A stretch of 64,000 bases of DNA from a bacterium. Its GTDB lineage: Bacteria; Patescibacteria; Microgenomatia; Levybacterales; UBA12049. Positions within the stretch are counted from its first letter, which is position 1; every line of letters starts with the position of its first letter. Of this stretch, positions 1 through 7,634 are shown one piece after another. The position numbers and the translations under genes were made by a program. Location: assembly GCA_021777565.1 (NCBI GenBank), contig JAJYDJ010000001.1, forward strand, positions 124,001-188,000, written 5' to 3'. Under the pieces are notes generated by a model. That model did not search any database and was not told the origin of the DNA. It saw nothing but the letters and a program-made list of their open reading frames with translations.

Positions 1-252
1 ATAGGTCGTGATGTAGTACTGCATGTCTACACTGGCGGGTGGTGCATAGGTTGTCTGCACGGCAAATGTGTTCATCTGCAAGGCTGATGGATTGGTAGAC
101 GTTGTCGCTGGCTGAAGTGTTTGGCTCACTATTGTCGTCGGGTCGACAGGGGATTTGTAGTTCGTGTCCACAAGCCCTCCAGCAAGAATAAATCCAATGA
201 CTACACAGGCAAGAAGGATGATTACTTCGATCACTCCGGATTGTTGCTTCAT
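1..252 (-). CDS. Membrane-anchored surface protein, N-terminal part only
   Basis: The gene runs off the left edge, so only 84 codons are visible. It starts MKQQSGVIEVIIL and has one hydrophobic segment at about residues 7-25, followed by a Ser/Thr/Pro-rich linker and the phrase VQTTYAPP. This N-terminus resembles those of two secreted proteins at 41341-42225 and 42991-43782, which have IQTTFAP and IQTTWAP at the same distance from the membrane segment. By analogy the missing part should be an extracellular domain. Its function cannot be told from this piece. Confidence 0.75.
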   Translation of the reverse strand, partial: MKQQSGVIEVIILLACVVIGFILAGGLVDTNYKSPVDPTTIVSQTLQPATTSTNPSALQMNTFAVQTTYAPPASVDMQYYITTY

Positions 253-270
253 ACAATTATTGTAGCAAAG

Positions 271-423
271 TTAGGCGCCAATAATTTCTCTAAAGGCATC
301 ACGAAGCGCGTTTTTGATAATTTGAAGCACTGAAACAATGAATCCGATGATGGCTCTGAGAACCCATGGGCCATAATTAACCGTGTATTTACGAATTGTC
401 CCAAAAAATTCTGCACTCGTCAT
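271..423 (-). CDS. Small single-pass membrane protein, unknown
   Basis: A 50-residue protein with a hydrophobic stretch at about residues 20-37 (VLRAIIGFIVSVLQII) and a basic/acidic amphipathic tail. A longer reading from 465 exists, but a CATACT hexamer seven bases before the ATG at 423 fits the leaderless promoter spacing seen across this window, so 423 is preferred. It is divergent from the SpoU methyltransferase gene. No family was recognised. Confidence 0.5.
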   Translation of the reverse strand: MTSAEFFGTIRKYTVNYGPWVLRAIIGFIVSVLQIIKNALRDAFREIIGA

Positions 424-483
424 TAGGTACAGTATGCGCTCCTTTTGCTTCATATGCAACGGCACTCATGGTATACTAGCCTC

Positions 484-1020
484 ATGTATAAAAGAAACGC
501 AGGCCAGCTTCGCCACGAACCGGTGAACGAAGAAGAAAAAAGTAAATTAAAGAAAAATCCTATCTATATTATCTGTGATAACATCTTGGACACATATAAT
601 ACTGGTTCAATTTTTCGCTTAGCAGATGCAGTTGCCGCGACAAAAGTATATTTGTGTGGGGTGACTGAAACACCACCAAATACGAGGATAAAAAAAGCAT
701 CAATAAATACAACCGAATGGGTAGACTGGGAATACTGTACAACAACCAAAGAAGCAATTGAAAAAGTGCGCCAGGAAGTCCTAGGGGTGCAAGTGGTAGT
801 CATCGAGCAGGACGAGAAGAGTGTCCCATTTGATAAGGCAATGTATCAAACACCAGTGGCCTTTGTCGCGTGTAATGAAAGTACGGGTGCGACACCAGAT
901 GTTTTGGAAGCAGCAGATCTGATCGTTGAGATGCCGATGTTTGGAGTTAATGTGTCGCTTAACGTAATGGTAAGTCTGGGGATAGTGCTCTATATGGCCG
1001 TGAGTAAATTGGAATTCTAA
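484..1020 (+). CDS. SpoU/TrmH-family RNA 2'-O-ribose methyltransferase
   Basis: A 178-residue SPOUT methyltransferase predicted to transfer a methyl group from SAM to the ribose 2'-OH of a tRNA or rRNA nucleotide. The family motifs are present: motif 1 NTGSIFRLADA near residue 40, and the C-terminal knot with IVEMPMFG and VSLNVMVSLGIVLY. The usual GxExxG of motif 2 appears as CNESTG. The protein lacks the extra N-terminal RNA-binding domain of RlmB, so the substrate is unclear. TATACT at 472-477 is followed by six bases and then the ATG, which fixes the start and implies a leaderless message. Its stop overlaps that of the convergent glycosyltransferase gene. Confidence 0.85.
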   Translation: MYKRNAGQLRHEPVNEEEKSKLKKNPIYIICDNILDTYNTGSIFRLADAVAATKVYLCGVTETPPNTRIKKASINTTEWVDWEYCTTTKEAIEKVRQEVLGVQVVVIEQDEKSVPFDKAMYQTPVAFVACNESTGATPDVLEAADLIVEMPMFGVNVSLNVMVSLGIVLYMAVSKLEF

Positions 1021-2312
1021 TTCCCGAGTAGTGCAACAGTTCTTCTAGCTATAGCTGGTGCCGCATACATCTGCATGGTTCTTTCTCGAAGTGCCTGAGT
1101 ATCAAGGGCAGGCTTGCCACTTGATAGGTAGTTGTGAATTCTTTGAGCTATATCAGCGTGGAGCACTATACTCGGGAGCACGAGTGCATTATAGTCGGTT
1201 GTTTCCATCATCGCGGGGTCTGTAGATATGGCCGCAGGGCATCCACAAAGGGCTGCTTCCAGTGGGGTCAGACTAAACCCTTCATTGGTAAACAACGCCA
1301 AAAGAAGATCAGAATGTTGAAAAAGCCATGGCATATAACTCCATTCAACCCCCCCTAAAAATAAGAGTGAACAGGTCTGAGGGTCAGTCTGATGGATAAG
1401 CTCTTGAATACGTTGCCAATAGAGTACATTCTCAGGTTTTCTCTCATCCGGCGTCCCAGTGACAATGAGTGCCACATGTCGTCCATACCGTTTCTGATAT
1501 TCCTGGCAGACCGCTATGGCATGCTCGATCCCTTTTTGACCTACGATACGTGCGGGTACCACAATACGCAGCGCATCATGATCACCAAAAAGAATTTGTT
1601 CTGCCATCTGTTCAGTCTGTGGGAGCTGGTAGTGCGCGGTAAATTCGTGAAATGCTGGGGCTAACTCGGTAATAGTGTGTGGTGCCGGATGTACGGCTGC
1701 CAAGAATTGATCATCTATCGGATTACCAATAACCTCAATGTGATAGTCAGGGACATGCGCCCCCTGGTCTCTCATCTTCTCTAGTTGGTCCACAAATTGT
1801 GCCCTTCGTGTTTCACTAATAAGTGCAATACGGGTGCCATCAACGGTAGGGAGAAGGCGTTGGAGTTGCTCGGTACTGGCTCGTCTGGCATCATGGACCC
1901 AGAGCACCACTGGTTCGCCACCATCTCGTTCCCTTTGATCTGCCATTTCTGCCATGGCAACGCCAAAGGGAGGATTATGCCCGGCAGCATTGGTCGTATT
2001 ATGGGCAATAACAGCTCCACCCCCAGAGATATCTTCAACTTGATCAACAATTCTGGCCACTGTTGCTGGGTCTACATCAGTTTGTCCAGCTGCCCAGGTT
2101 GGGTGGGCAGCACTACGAATATCGGGAACGACGACGATGTCGTGGCTCTCTGGATCAGAATGGTCTGTTGCGCCAACAATTAATGTGGTGTGAATTCCTT
2201 CTGCTTGCAGCAGTTCCCGTTGGGTTGCAATGACGCGCTCGACACCAGGAAGGGCACTGCCTGCTTGGTGGCCGTTGGATGAAAAGTGTGCGATAGATAC
2301 TTCTTCTGTCAT
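1017..2312 (-). CDS. GT4-like glycosyltransferase
   Basis: A 431-residue GT-B fold glycosyltransferase. The C-terminal nucleotide-sugar domain begins near residue 250 (IVVPARIVGQKGIEHA) and contains the E-x7-E type motif NEGFSLTPLEAALCGCP near residue 345, typical of retaining GT4 enzymes. No signal peptide or membrane helix is seen, so it should act at the cytoplasmic side. It lies 26 bases after a second glycosyltransferase gene on the same strand, probably in one operon. Sugar and acceptor cannot be inferred. Its TAG stop and the TAA of the SpoU gene share the bases CTAA. Confidence 0.8.
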   Translation of the reverse strand: MTEEVSIAHFSSNGHQAGSALPGVERVIATQRELLQAEGIHTTLIVGATDHSDPESHDIVVVPDIRSAAHPTWAAGQTDVDPATVARIVDQVEDISGGGAVIAHNTTNAAGHNPPFGVAMAEMADQRERDGGEPVVLWVHDARRASTEQLQRLLPTVDGTRIALISETRRAQFVDQLEKMRDQGAHVPDYHIEVIGNPIDDQFLAAVHPAPHTITELAPAFHEFTAHYQLPQTEQMAEQILFGDHDALRIVVPARIVGQKGIEHAIAVCQEYQKRYGRHVALIVTGTPDERKPENVLYWQRIQELIHQTDPQTCSLLFLGGVEWSYMPWLFQHSDLLLALFTNEGFSLTPLEAALCGCPAAISTDPAMMETTDYNALVLPSIVLHADIAQRIHNYLSSGKPALDTQALRERTMQMYAAPAIARRTVALLGN

Positions 2313-2338
2313 ATATGAAAAATGTTTCTGACGACTTG

Positions 2339-3688
2339 TCAGCGGATATACGAGGTTAGGTTGTGGGCAAGGAGTGTATCATCATGGTATTTCTTTGCCA
2401 GGGCATAATTGCGGGTGGCAAGGGCTTCTAAACTCACAGGGTCCTGTAAATGAGCAAGTGTGGCACGTGCTGCAAAAGTAAGCACCCGTTTTGGGACAAG
2501 GAAAAATTGATCTTTCTTTTCTACGGTGTGCCCGAGGGACACGTATTCATACCCTTCTGGCTGAATGTCACTTAAGAATACCGGATACTCAAAAAGTACG
2601 GTTAGTTTTTTGAAATAAAATGCTTCAAGGAGTTGGTTCCCAAACCCTTCCCAGATAGACGTATAGGTAACGATATCTGCAATCGGGTAACTATCCCAGA
2701 AGGAATACTCATTTTCTTTTGGTTTTCGATCAACTGAAGTGAGGACATCGCTAGCCCACAGGATATTGACGTGAAGTCGTTTGGCAAGCATATCTAGTTG
2801 TGCTTGATAATCAGATTCGGCTGCTTCTACAAAATTTGGGAGCACAAGCCATACCTTGTTTTTTGTGGTAAATGGACGAGCGAGGATATGTACTGGCATC
2901 TCTTCTCTGAGAACTTTCTCGAACTCACTGGTAAAATAGATCGCATTCTCAATTGCCTTGCGCCTGGCGATTCGAGTTGCATGTAAAATAACGACGTCAT
3001 TAGGTCCGATACCGAGTTTTTTTCTTACTGCGGCCTCTCGTGTTGGATTTGGTTTATATGGTGTTTTGTAGTCAAAGTAGTCTGCGATACAGTGGGCACT
3101 GATAGAACGTCTTTTCAAAAGTTCTTTTTCTGCCAGTGAGTTTATGACTTCATGGGCTTTGATATACGGTCGTTTTGGAGGAAGTTCAGTCAGAATATTT
3201 TGTATAAATGGATATGGGGAGTGTGAGAACCGCTCTCTCTCAAACCAAAAATCATGATGAAGGGCAACGACTGGGGTTTTGAGCTCATCTAAGGCCTTAA
3301 TGACTGCCGTTGTGCCAGGGAGGTTATAGGCATGTGAGAAAAGATTATGGATAAAAATCAGGTCTGGTTTTTCTTTTTTGACTAACGCCAAAAACTTCTT
3401 ATATATTTTTTCTTCAAGTTCACGATACCTCTGTACGAGGTCTTGTTCAGAGACTTTGCCATCGCCAAACATAATTTCACGAATATTGGTGATCTCCGGA
3501 TTTTTCAAGTCCAGCTCAGGAATAATGCAGGTACTTTTTCTCTTTAATCCATCAACTCCGGCGCAGAGAACGACTTTGGTATTCAGCTTTTTGAACGTAC
3601 GAGCTCGCTTCTCAATCTCGAGGCTAACTCCGTCCCGTTCACCGATGCGGTAGTGCACAATAAGGACCCTCTGAGAAGGTTTTTTCAT
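2339..3688 (-). CDS. GT4-like glycosyltransferase
   Basis: A 449-residue cytoplasmic glycosyltransferase. The N-terminal half has an acceptor-domain pattern (VLIVHYRIGERDGVSLEIEK; LIFIHNLFSH), and the C-terminal half carries IWEGFGNQLLEAFYFKK, the E-x7-E motif of GT4. The open frame extends to 3925, but the start at 3688 (MKKPSQRVLIV) is chosen because TATAAT lies exactly six bases before it and the longer N-terminus is low-quality sequence overlapping the divergent promoter. It is first in a two-gene operon with the GT at 1017-2312, for surface glycan or glycoprotein assembly (inferred). The divergent neighbour is an ATPase-winged-helix regulator that may control it. Confidence 0.8.
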   Translation of the reverse strand: MKKPSQRVLIVHYRIGERDGVSLEIEKRARTFKKLNTKVVLCAGVDGLKRKSTCIIPELDLKNPEITNIREIMFGDGKVSEQDLVQRYRELEEKIYKKFLALVKKEKPDLIFIHNLFSHAYNLPGTTAVIKALDELKTPVVALHHDFWFERERFSHSPYPFIQNILTELPPKRPYIKAHEVINSLAEKELLKRRSISAHCIADYFDYKTPYKPNPTREAAVRKKLGIGPNDVVILHATRIARRKAIENAIYFTSEFEKVLREEMPVHILARPFTTKNKVWLVLPNFVEAAESDYQAQLDMLAKRLHVNILWASDVLTSVDRKPKENEYSFWDSYPIADIVTYTSIWEGFGNQLLEAFYFKKLTVLFEYPVFLSDIQPEGYEYVSLGHTVEKKDQFFLVPKRVLTFAARATLAHLQDPVSLEALATRNYALAKKYHDDTLLAHNLTSYIR

Positions 3689-3800
3689 AGATACATTATA
3701 CAAGAAATAAAACCCGTCGCATGACACTCGACAGCGACAAATTCCTGACAATCTGACAAAATTGAAAAAGAAGCATGAAAAATCGTATAATATGGCTACC

Positions 3801-5093
3801 ATGGAAGACTTCATGCCTGAATTGAGATATCCTCTCTCATTCCGAGAAGAAGACGCGGCAAAACTCGGGGAACTTCTCCAGCAGAATAAATCAGTAGAAC
3901 TAATTGGTATGAAGCGAGTGGGCATCAGTAACTTTCTTCAATTTTTTGTATTTCACAAAGGGATACAGGCAAAATATTTGGCTGAGCATACGCACCCATT
4001 ATGTGTCTTGGTTGACCTGAACGATTTAGTCGAGCGTGAACTTTTTGCATTTTGGAGACTTCTGCTAAAACGTATTGTTGACGCCGCGGAGGATGAACCA
4101 CACTTAGATAAAGAAGTTGTGAAGAGAATGCATACTATTTTCCTCGAGTGTATACAGACGGGGGATTCATTCATGACCTATGATGGGGTGAAAGAATGTA
4201 TTACCCTTTTGGCTCAACAAAAAAGGTACATAGTCCTTTTCTTTAATCGCTTTCACCGCCTACATGACTCAATGTCACTTGAATTTTTCCACAACTTATT
4301 AAGCTTGCAGAATGCATCACAAAAAAGACTTTCATTTGTTTTTACCAACTATAGACCACTCTCTTACATGCTTGGGGATATGTTTGTAAAAAACAACATT
4401 ACCTTCCCGACGATCCTGACAGTAAAGCCTGCAAAGACAAAGGATATGCATGTTGTTCTCAAAAGTCTCGAAACGCAGTATCGTCTGGAGTTGGAACCAC
4501 ATATTCGTGAAGCTATTCTGACTCAGTCAGGTGGGCATATTTATTACCTCACGATTGCCTGTATTCTCTTGAAAGAACTCGAGGGCAAATCAGGTATTAC
4601 TGCTGATCAAATCATAGAGCTTCTTCGACAGGACGAACGCGTGAAATCTCTCTCTGAAGAACTGTGGGAAAGCCTCTCTTCTAAAGAACAACAGGTATTT
4701 ATGAAAATGCTTAAAAAAGAGTCGATCACAGCAAGCGACAAGCAAGCTGCAGCGTACTTGTGGGATATGGGATTTATTGTTGGTACCACCACCGTCTTTA
4801 GTCCATTATTCTCACATTTTGTCCTTTCGCAAAGAACTGTTGCGGAGGAAAATGATATGACCTTTACCAAAAAAGAAGCACTTCTTTTTGAGGCACTCAG
4901 AAAAAGAGTTTTTGAAGTATGTACCAGAGAGGAAATTATTGATGAAGTTTGGCCTGAATACAAGGCCTATGGTATTTCAGATTGGTCAATTGATAGGCTT
5001 ATCTCGAGGGTCAGAGTAAAGCTAAAAAAACAAAATAATCCGTATGAAATTTTGACTATTAGAACGCGTGGATATAGATTGGTAACCGTTTAA
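3801..5093 (+). CDS. Degenerate STAND/AAA-type ATPase with C-terminal OmpR-type winged helix
   Basis: A 430-residue predicted regulator. The N-terminal domain looks like a STAND/ORC ATPase: the P-loop position at residues 36-43 reads GMKRVGIS, where the essential Lys is replaced by Ile, and the Walker B-like strand is YIVLFFNRFHRL. A helical middle region follows. The last 100 residues resemble an OmpR/PhoB DNA-binding domain (DWSIDRLISRVRVKLKK, then TIRTRGYRLV). It is a paralogue of 25980-27044. Promoter: TTGAAA at 3762-3767, 18-base spacer, TATAAT at 3786-3791. The ATG at 3801 is preferred over 3792 because the message should start near 3798. Two CTGACAA copies lie just upstream and could be operators. 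ATP hydrolysis looks lost. Confidence 0.65.
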   Translation: MEDFMPELRYPLSFREEDAAKLGELLQQNKSVELIGMKRVGISNFLQFFVFHKGIQAKYLAEHTHPLCVLVDLNDLVERELFAFWRLLLKRIVDAAEDEPHLDKEVVKRMHTIFLECIQTGDSFMTYDGVKECITLLAQQKRYIVLFFNRFHRLHDSMSLEFFHNLLSLQNASQKRLSFVFTNYRPLSYMLGDMFVKNNITFPTILTVKPAKTKDMHVVLKSLETQYRLELEPHIREAILTQSGGHIYYLTIACILLKELEGKSGITADQIIELLRQDERVKSLSEELWESLSSKEQQVFMKMLKKESITASDKQAAAYLWDMGFIVGTTTVFSPLFSHFVLSQRTVAEENDMTFTKKEALLFEALRKRVFEVCTREEIIDEVWPEYKAYGISDWSIDRLISRVRVKLKKQNNPYEILTIRTRGYRLVTV

Positions 5094-6754
5094 TTCCTCT
5101 GAGTAACTACGTAGTAAGGGTCTGATTTCACATCATCCAACCAGTAAAAAATCTTCACCACGTGTGCATCCTTGAGATTAAGATCGCCAAGGTGAATACC
5201 ACAATACACTGACAGTGATCCAGTCGGCATCGTTTTGGTATCGATATATCCCGGGAACAAGGTAATCCCAGAAACAGTTCCTGTTGGGGGAACCATCTCG
5301 TCATACGCATCAAAGGGACTAATGCGATAATTACTAAATCGTTCTGTTTTGAATGCATTATTCCAGGTGATCATATCTTTGCTTGGAAGGTTGGCAAAAT
5401 ACCACAGGTGCAGCGCGTCATTACCCCAATTCTGGCAGGTGTGATCGTTGAGGAAATAAATTTTTTGTGATGGATTTTTTTGTAATTGTAAACGAATAAA
5501 CTGTCCGAGTCGTGTCTGTGCAGGGGTAAACTCTGCCACAGAAGTTGTTCTGAAATGTACAAAATAAATGTGAGCAAAAAGTCCCGCTTGATAGACAAAA
5601 AGCAGTGTCACACATCCCCAGAAGAAAGTTTGGAAAAGTAATTTCTGTTTGGCCATTCTCTCCATAATCCAAAGCACACCAAAACTAATAACAATCGGCA
5701 GTGAGATAGTCATGAGTGGCACGATGCGGGTTGCGTAAGGGGTTTGAGACGTCAGTGCTGAAGGGAAACCGGCAATCAGTGTAAACGTTACAAGAAACAT
5801 CCAAGACCACTGTTTGATTGAAAAGTTTTTGATGACATACCAAAGTCCAACGAGATATGGCACAAAAAGAAATTGTAAAAATATGCCATTCTCTTTTGTC
5901 CCATGGCGATAGGCAAAGACAACGCCTTTATCAAAAAGAAGTTCCAGATTCCAATTGCGAAGAAGTGAGGTTGAGATACTATTGATACGATCTGTAAGAT
6001 ACGCCCATCCTTTCAGGTCAGTATTCCCCATAAGGTAACTTAACGGCCGGCTGTCAAGTTTGGCAAAAATCAGGGATGGAAGAAAGCTGATGACATTGGC
6101 AAGCATAAATCCGGCGAGTAACAACCAGACCTGTTTTTTCTTTCTTTCACGGATAAACCAAATAGCCAGTAACAGAACAGTAAAAACTGGCAAGATGAAA
6201 CGTGGCGCAGGATAGGTCCAGTTGGCGACAAAAAGTGCGGCAAGCCCGAGTGGGATCCAGAGTCTGAGTTTCACCTTGTTTAAAATTTGCCAGAGAGCGA
6301 CGAGGTAGAGAAGAATAAAAAATGTTGCAAAGGTGGTCTCGTAGGCAATACGCGCAAAATGAATCGCGAAAAGACTCAGTGAGAGCATGCTCATGCTGAT
6401 CCATGACAAGTCTTTCTTCTCAGGGAACAACAAGCGCACAAAGTAACCAAGTAAAAAGATGGTGGCAATAGAAGCCAGAAGGGAGGGGAGGCGGATAGCC
6501 AAAAGGGTTGGACCCAGAAAACGATAGCTTAGCGCTGCTGCATAAATATATCCTGGAAGTTTATAATCTGTCGCGTCTTCAAAGACAAACGGGAAGGCTC
6601 TTCCATATTGGTCAGTCCCATTCTCAATGAGTGATTTGGCATCAACTGCCATGTTGATTTCATCAATAAAAAATCCACCAGGGAGAGAGTTGACCTGATA
6701 GAGCCTGAATGCAATACCGATACCAATAAGAATAATAAAAATTAACTTCTTCAT
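5090..6754 (-). CDS. GT39/ArnT-like GT-C membrane glycosyltransferase
   Basis: A 554-residue polytopic protein with a first helix at residues 3-20, then FFIDEINMAVDAKSL, whose Asp-Glu pair near residue 30 matches the catalytic acidic motif of protein-mannosyltransferase (PMT) and ArnT-type enzymes. About ten membrane segments follow, and the C-terminal 120 residues are a soluble extracytoplasmic domain. It likely moves a sugar from a polyprenyl-phosphate donor to a surface acceptor. The start overlaps the stop of the upstream small membrane gene by four bases (ATGA), so the two are translationally coupled. The TAA stop shares the palindrome TTAA with the stop of the convergent regulator gene. 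Confidence 0.8.
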   Translation of the reverse strand: MKKLIFIILIGIGIAFRLYQVNSLPGGFFIDEINMAVDAKSLIENGTDQYGRAFPFVFEDATDYKLPGYIYAAALSYRFLGPTLLAIRLPSLLASIATIFLLGYFVRLLFPEKKDLSWISMSMLSLSLFAIHFARIAYETTFATFFILLYLVALWQILNKVKLRLWIPLGLAALFVANWTYPAPRFILPVFTVLLLAIWFIRERKKKQVWLLLAGFMLANVISFLPSLIFAKLDSRPLSYLMGNTDLKGWAYLTDRINSISTSLLRNWNLELLFDKGVVFAYRHGTKENGIFLQFLFVPYLVGLWYVIKNFSIKQWSWMFLVTFTLIAGFPSALTSQTPYATRIVPLMTISLPIVISFGVLWIMERMAKQKLLFQTFFWGCVTLLFVYQAGLFAHIYFVHFRTTSVAEFTPAQTRLGQFIRLQLQKNPSQKIYFLNDHTCQNWGNDALHLWYFANLPSKDMITWNNAFKTERFSNYRISPFDAYDEMVPPTGTVSGITLFPGYIDTKTMPTGSLSVYCGIHLGDLNLKDAHVVKIFYWLDDVKSDPYYVVTQRN

Positions 6755-7296
6755 TGTTTTCTTTGTAAACGCTTCAACACGTCTGCAATACCAAAAAATT
6801 CAAATGCACGAAGCATAATAACGAGCGGAATAAGTTTGACTGGATTTTGATAGGGCAAAAAAAGTGCTGCTGCCAGGACAGAAAGAAGCAGGAGAAGTGG
6901 GACAATTTTTGGAAGACGTTTGAAGTCTCGAATCCATGCCACCAGCGCGATCAAGAAAAAAGGAAGTTCAATTGCCGGTAGTATGGGGGTTGATGATTCA
7001 TTATCACGTGCATAAAAACTCAGTGGCGTCAGAGAGTAGAGATAGGAAAGATCAGTCACCTGAGAAATGTTCACAAAATAATCTTCAAGAAACAGGGTTG
7101 CCTTGTTATGAAACACTCTCGTGAGGAGTACCTGGGAAGAGTCGTGGTCAAAATTGGTCATGATGCCGATACGTGCAGTGACAGAACTATCTTTCAAGAA
7201 AAATGTTAGATGATCATGCCAGGCGGTTTTCGGGATAGCAACAACATACCACGCAGTCGTTATCAAAAGAAATACAGTCAAAAGTATGCCTTTCAT
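6751..7296 (-). CDS. Membrane protein resembling a detached middle section of a GT39 protein
   Basis: A 181-residue protein with an N-terminal membrane helix, an extracytoplasmic stretch and two to three C-terminal helices. The segment LLTRVFHNKATLF then YLYSLTPLSFYAR and an IELPFF helix parallels LITRIFHNKLVNYTR, LDFLALHG and LWEIPFLL in the full GT39 protein at 19519-21162. It therefore looks like the large loop plus following helices of a GT39 enzyme without the catalytic Asp-Glu half. It is coupled to the complete GT39 gene at 5090-6754 by a four-base overlap. It may be a partner subunit or a decayed copy. The GTG at 7311 is a weaker start than the ATG at 7296. Confidence 0.6.
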   Translation of the reverse strand: MKGILLTVFLLITTAWYVVAIPKTAWHDHLTFFLKDSSVTARIGIMTNFDHDSSQVLLTRVFHNKATLFLEDYFVNISQVTDLSYLYSLTPLSFYARDNESSTPILPAIELPFFLIALVAWIRDFKRLPKIVPLLLLLSVLAAALFLPYQNPVKLIPLVIMLRAFEFFGIADVLKRLQRKQ

Positions 7297-7411
7297 AGTG
7301 GGGTATGTCACTAGTGTCCCATATTTCTGGCATGAAGAAAAGAGGAGTAACTTGTGATCTACTTCACATTTGTTGACAAATACGTTACTGTTGAGAGAGA
7401 CCCGAGAGGTG

Positions 7412-7630
7412 GTGATACGTCTGAAAAATTTTAAATTTACTTGTACTTGTGGGCAAATCGTTATCGTTCAAGCTGACAGTAAGGAAGAGGCACTCTTAAA
7501 GCTCATGGAAGTGGTCGATACTGATCTGGTAAAGCATATGAGCGAAAAACATCCTGGTGAACCAATCCCACCGGTGAGAAATGCAAAGGAATATGTGGAT
7601 GAACATACGGTTGAAGTGATCGAGGAATAA
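7412..7630 (+). CDS. Small DUF1059-like protein
   Basis: About 72 residues. The core FTCTCGQIVIVQADSKEEALLKL followed by LVKHMSEKHPGE resembles DUF1059 small proteins (Cys near the start, a short beta strand, then a helix ending in a His-x3-His type pattern). The start is uncertain: no ATG lies close to the conserved part, and GTG at 7412 (or 7409) is the best nearby codon, with GAGAGG just before it. An upstream in-frame start at 7370 would add 14 poorly conserved residues. Function is unknown. It is convergent with the GH130 gene, five bases away. Confidence 0.55.
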   Translation: MIRLKNFKFTCTCGQIVIVQADSKEEALLKLMEVVDTDLVKHMSEKHPGEPIPPVRNAKEYVDEHTVEVIEE

Positions 7631-7634
7631 CAAC

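Noticed and set aside
3689..3925. N-terminal extension of the GT4 glycosyltransferase at 2339
   Set aside because: The extra residues overlap the divergent promoter region and are not glycosyltransferase-like; TATAAT six bases before 3688 marks the start.
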